This document shows, piece after piece, positions 4,234-7,083 of a stretch of DNA of 7,083 bases. Numbering within the stretch: position 1 is the stretch's first letter; every line of letters starts with the position of its first letter. The notes below the pieces were generated by a model. The model saw only the letters and a program-made list of their open reading frames with translations. It ran no database searches and had not been told where the DNA came from. A program made the translations under genes and the position numbers. Origin of the DNA: Desulfobacterales bacterium C00003060 (lineage in GTDB: Bacteria; Desulfobacterota; Desulfobacteria; Desulfobacterales; C00003060); assembly GCA_001751085.1 (NCBI GenBank), contig MAXP01000251.1, positions 1 through 7,083 of the forward strand, given 5' to 3'.

Positions 4234-5632
4234 TGCTTATGTCCTTGAATTTTTCCGCATCGATCTTTTCGTGTTTCATGATTCGATGCATGTATTGCCT
4301 CTGCAGGCCGACCTGCTCGGCAGCCCTGGAAATGTTGCCTCTGTTCTGCTGAAGCGCTGCCAGTATGTATTGTCGATGAAAGGCCTTTATTACAGTCTCT
4401 TTGGCCTCCTTAAAGGGAAGGCGGAAGAGCGCCTCGTTGAAATAGGGCAGCGCCTTTGTGTGAGTCACATCGGTCATAAGATCCTCAAGCCTGATTCGTT
4501 CGGACCGGCACAGGATCACCCCCCGTTCAATCGCGTTTTCCAACTGCCTGACATTACCGGGCCATTCCCGGGTCATTAGCATGGACATGGCCTCGGGATC
4601 TATATCACGTATCTCTTTGCTGTTGAGTTTGCTGTATTTTTCTACAAAGTGATGCACCAGCAGCGGGATGTCATCCCGTCGTTCACGCAGTGGGGGAAGG
4701 CGAAGGCAAATCACATTAAGACGATAAAAGAGATCTTCTCGAAACCTCTTCTCGGCTATGCGTTCCCGGAGATCATGATTGGTGGCAGCCACAAACCTGA
4801 CATCAGCGTGTCTTGTATTCAGGCCGCCTACCGGCTTATACTCCCCTTCTTGCAGAAGGCGCAAAAGCTTGGCCTGCATGACTATGTTCAACTCTCCAAT
4901 CTCATCCAGAAACAGGGTCCCCTGGTTGGCCTCATCCACGAGCCCCCCCTTGTCCTGCCAGGCCCCGGTAAAGGCCCCCTTTTTGTGCCCAAAGAGTTCG
5001 CTTTCGATGATCTGCTCTGGTATGGCCGTGCAATTGACAACAACAAACGCCTTGTCACCACGCCGGCTATGCGCATGGATCGCCTTGGCCACGAGTTCCT
5101 TTCCGGTACCACTCTCTCCTTGAATCAAGATGGTTGCCATCGATTTTGCTACCTGCATGATCTGATTCAGTATCGACTTTATCGCCAGGCTGGAACCGAT
5201 AATAGAAGGAAAGGCCTTTTGTTCTTCAAGGGACCGGCGCAAACCAAGATTTTCGAGCCTCAGGGCCTGCCAGTCCAGTGCCCTGCGAATGGTCAACAGG
5301 ATACGCTCTTTGCGGAAGGGTTTAGCAATATAGTCAAACGCCCCCTTTTGGGTAGCCTCCACTGCTGTTTCTATGGTGGCATAGGCCGTCATCATGATAA
5401 CGGCCGCAGAAGGTTGGAGACTTTTGGCCTTATCCAGCAAGGCAATTCCGTCCATCTTGGGCATCTTCAGGTCGGTGATCACCACGTTGAAGGGTTCCCT
5501 CTCTATCAGTTCAACAGCCCTAAACGGATCGTATTCCAATGTCACTTCATGCTCGGTCTTTTCAGTGATGATCCTCCTGAGAAGGGCTAACATGTCCTTT
5601 TCATCATCCACAATCAGGATTCTCCCCCTCAT
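4229..5632 (-). CDS. NtrC-family sigma54-dependent response regulator
   Basis: A 467-residue cytoplasmic activator. The receiver domain (1-120) has acidic pocket D9/D10, phosphoacceptor D54, T82 and K104. The AAA+ domain (about 142-375) has Walker A GESGTGKE (172-179), the sigma54-contact loop GAFTGA (219-224), Walker B GTLFLDEIGEL (238-248), FREDLFYRLN with arginine fingers (297-306) and WPGNVRQLEN (357-366). A Fis-type HTH lies at about 427-453. All key residues are present, so it should hydrolyse ATP and open sigma54 promoters. I chose ATG 5632-5630 because the receiver starts there ([11 protein letters not shown]), AAGGAAGGGA lies about 8 bases upstream, and the ATG overlaps the kinase stop as ATGA. 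A GTG at 5719 would add 29 unlikely residues. It is the best candidate activator for the sigma54 promoters at 4037 and 980. It resembles AtoC/ZraR types; I give no symbol because the signal is unknown. Confidence 0.96.
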   Translation of the reverse strand: MRGRILIVDDEKDMLALLRRIITEKTEHEVTLEYDPFRAVELIEREPFNVVITDLKMPKMDGIALLDKAKSLQPSAAVIMMTAYATIETAVEATQKGAFDYIAKPFRKERILLTIRRALDWQALRLENLGLRRSLEEQKAFPSIIGSSLAIKSILNQIMQVAKSMATILIQGESGTGKELVAKAIHAHSRRGDKAFVVVNCTAIPEQIIESELFGHKKGAFTGAWQDKGGLVDEANQGTLFLDEIGELNIVMQAKLLRLLQEGEYKPVGGLNTRHADVRFVAATNHDLRERIAEKRFREDLFYRLNVICLRLPPLRERRDDIPLLVHHFVEKYSKLNSKEIRDIDPEAMSMLMTREWPGNVRQLENAIERGVILCRSERIRLEDLMTDVTHTKALPYFNEALFRLPFKEAKETVIKAFHRQYILAALQQNRGNISRAAEQVGLQRQYMHRIMKHEKIDAEKFKDISM

Positions 5633-6963
5633 GATCGATTCCCTTCCTTGGGCTTCAGCATAACCGTGAAGCTCGTTCCTTTGGATCTTTGCCGCCTGTT
5701 CTCCGTGCTGCTCTCGCACGTAATGGTCCCTTCGTACTTGGTAATAATCCCGTGACTGACGAACAGACCCAATCCCGTGCCTTCACCTTCACATTTGGTA
5801 GTAAAAAAAGGGTCGAAGATATTTTCCATGTGTTCTTCCTTGATCCCGTGTCCGTTGTCGCAAACCACAACACGTACTCTGTTTTGACTCTTATCGAATG
5901 ATGTTTCTATTTCCAGAATCCCGCCCTCTTTCAATGCTGCCGCAGCATTGTTGATGAGGTTCAAAAGTACCTGCTGCATCTGGCGTGCATCCCCCTTTAC
6001 CCTGGGAAGCCCGGGAACCAGGTCGAGTCTAAGTTCAATGCTGTTCATGTCAAGGGAATGCTTGACCACACCGACAATCTCATGAATCGCTTCGTAGATA
6101 TCACAGTATTCAGATACCCCTTCCCCTTGCCTGGCAAAACTCAAGAGATTCTCCACCACTTGCTTGCAATTGAGGCTGTGGCGCTCGATCGTTCTCAAAT
6201 CCTGGTAATCCTGGCTGTCTTTGTCAAACTTCTCCAGGAGGAGATCCGTAAAGCCAAGTATCACACCAAGGGGATTGTTTAGCTCATGGGCCACTCCGGC
6301 AGCCAGGGTCCCCATTGAAGCCATCTTTTCGGTACTAACAAGCTGGTTTTCAAGCTTCTTGTTTTCTGTGATATCTCTGGCAATGCAAAGAACGGACACC
6401 ACCCTTTCCCGCTCGTCCTTGAGGGGCATAAAGTTTGCGTTAATCCATGCCTGATGCTCACCGGTCGTTACCATAAACTCGTCTCGCACGCTCTTTCCGA
6501 ACTGATAGACTACCCGGATGAGCCTGAGCTGCTGTAATGCAACATCTTCTGAAAAAAGGACCGACAGGGGCCTTCCAACAAATTGAGAGGGAGTACCCCC
6601 AAAAAAATTTGCCGTAAAGCTGTTCAAGGATTGAAAATATCCGGTTTCATCCACCGTGAAGATAAAATCCTCAGTGCTTTCGACCAGGCTGCGGTAGTTC
6701 TCTTCAGCCTTTTCCAGGTCCTGAGTCTTTTTGTTCACCTGCTCCTTGAGGCTGCGAACCCGCTTCTCTTCGTACAACAACAAAGCGCCTATCCCCACGA
6801 CGATGGATACAATGGTTATGCACAGGAACCAGAATAGATGCCTCGACCCGGCTTCGCCAAACTGACTGCTCAAGGGAAGCCCGACGGCAAGAGATAGAAC
6901 GGTGATTATGGTGATGCACAGCAGGAGGGTTTTGTGGGTGTTTGCAAGTGTTTTCCAGAGCAT
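5629..6963 (-). CDS. Membrane PAS-domain sensor histidine kinase
   Basis: A 444-residue inner-membrane kinase that should phosphorylate the regulator encoded just downstream. Two TM segments (about 12-32 and 43-64) enclose a periplasmic loop of only about 10 residues. A short coiled coil (66-90) leads into a PAS domain (about 88-205), with typical [15 protein letters not shown] at its start and [11 protein letters not shown] at its end. HisKA has the H-box [11 protein letters not shown] (phospho-His H226). The ATPase domain has the N-box [10 protein letters not shown] (331-340), G1 DNGHGI (369-374), F-box FDPFF (383-387) and G2 GEGTGLGL (393-400). All are intact. The start ATG 6963-6961 has no clear ribosome site, but the upstream frame meets a stop codon 10 codons earlier and no other start keeps TM1. 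The tiny loop argues against a periplasmic ligand domain; sensing is more likely in the membrane, through the PAS domain or through a partner protein. Confidence 0.95.
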   Translation of the reverse strand: MLWKTLANTHKTLLLCITIITVLSLAVGLPLSSQFGEAGSRHLFWFLCITIVSIVVGIGALLLYEEKRVRSLKEQVNKKTQDLEKAEENYRSLVESTEDFIFTVDETGYFQSLNSFTANFFGGTPSQFVGRPLSVLFSEDVALQQLRLIRVVYQFGKSVRDEFMVTTGEHQAWINANFMPLKDERERVVSVLCIARDITENKKLENQLVSTEKMASMGTLAAGVAHELNNPLGVILGFTDLLLEKFDKDSQDYQDLRTIERHSLNCKQVVENLLSFARQGEGVSEYCDIYEAIHEIVGVVKHSLDMNSIELRLDLVPGLPRVKGDARQMQQVLLNLINNAAAALKEGGILEIETSFDKSQNRVRVVVCDNGHGIKEEHMENIFDPFFTTKCEGEGTGLGLFVSHGIITKYEGTITCESSTENRRQRSKGTSFTVMLKPKEGNRS

Positions 6964-7083
6964 AAGAAATATCTTAATGCAACAAAACCATCAAAGAGTC
7001 AACAGCGAAAAATTCGACCTTGCATGAAGACCAATTGCATCGTAGGATCATTAAATCCATGGGCTTCGTACCACTGGCCGCTT
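6964..7083. other. Upstream flank of the kinase operon
   Basis: These 120 bases upstream of the kinase gene should hold its promoter. The best -35-like hexamer is TTGACT (minus strand 7002-6997), but no convincing -10 box follows at 16-18 bases and no sigma54 site is present. Short open stretches entering from the right edge on the minus strand could be the tail of another gene, but nothing in them is recognisable. Confidence 0.4.

Noticed and set aside
4649..5590. 313-codon open frame on the plus strand
   Set aside because: It lies fully antisense to the AAA+ and receiver regions of the response regulator, shows no domain, and its codon pattern is that of a shadow frame.
6974..7002. Sigma70 promoter for the kinase gene (TTGACT with CATTAA at 17 bases)
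   Set aside because: The -10 match is only about 3 of 6 and the start would leave almost no leader; too weak to annotate.

Overview
The window looks like chromosomal DNA of moderate GC from a Desulfobacterota (deltaproteobacterial), probably sulfate-reducing or related anaerobic lineage. This is inferred from the long TauE/SafE permeases, the NtrC-type sigma54 regulation and a dispersed TCATTGCGAG...GAAGCAATCTC repeat. No single marker proves the taxon. Every gene I can support is on the minus strand, so transcription runs from the right edge to the left.

Right part (6963 to 4229): a two-gene regulatory operon. It encodes a membrane histidine kinase (two TM segments, PAS, HisKA, HATPase) and a complete NtrC-family response regulator (receiver, AAA+ with GAFTGA, Fis-type HTH). 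The two reading frames overlap by ATGA.

Middle part (4037 to 1524): transport module B. A sigma54 promoter matching the consensus (TGGCGC-N5-TTGCT) lies 39 bases upstream of a small single-CBS-unit protein (89 aa). Next come a TauE/SafE anion permease (432 aa) and, in a further ATGA overlap, a 228-aa protein with a hydrophobic segment at each end and no family I recognise. Between the regulator gene and the promoter sit an exact IHF consensus match and inverted repeats sharing TGTAACCT. These are good candidates for the regulator's enhancer sites.

Then comes a 542-base stretch without a gene (982-1523). It holds a perfect 10-bp hairpin just after the operon, another TGTAACCT element, an inverted repeat and one dispersed repeat copy.

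Left part (980 to 1): transport module A, a diverged duplicate of module B. It has its own perfect sigma54 promoter (TGGCAC-N5-TTGCT), a CBS-like protein about two-thirds identical to that of B, and a TauE/SafE permease about 80% identical over its first 158 residues. The permease runs off the left edge.

Working model (inference): the kinase/regulator pair senses an anion-related or envelope signal and, through sigma54 and IHF, switches on two paralogous CBS-TauE transport units. The small CBS protein could be a nucleotide-responsive cytosolic regulator of the permease, and the 228-aa protein a membrane-anchored accessory subunit. The recurring order sigma54 promoter - CBS protein - TauE permease is the most interesting feature of the window.
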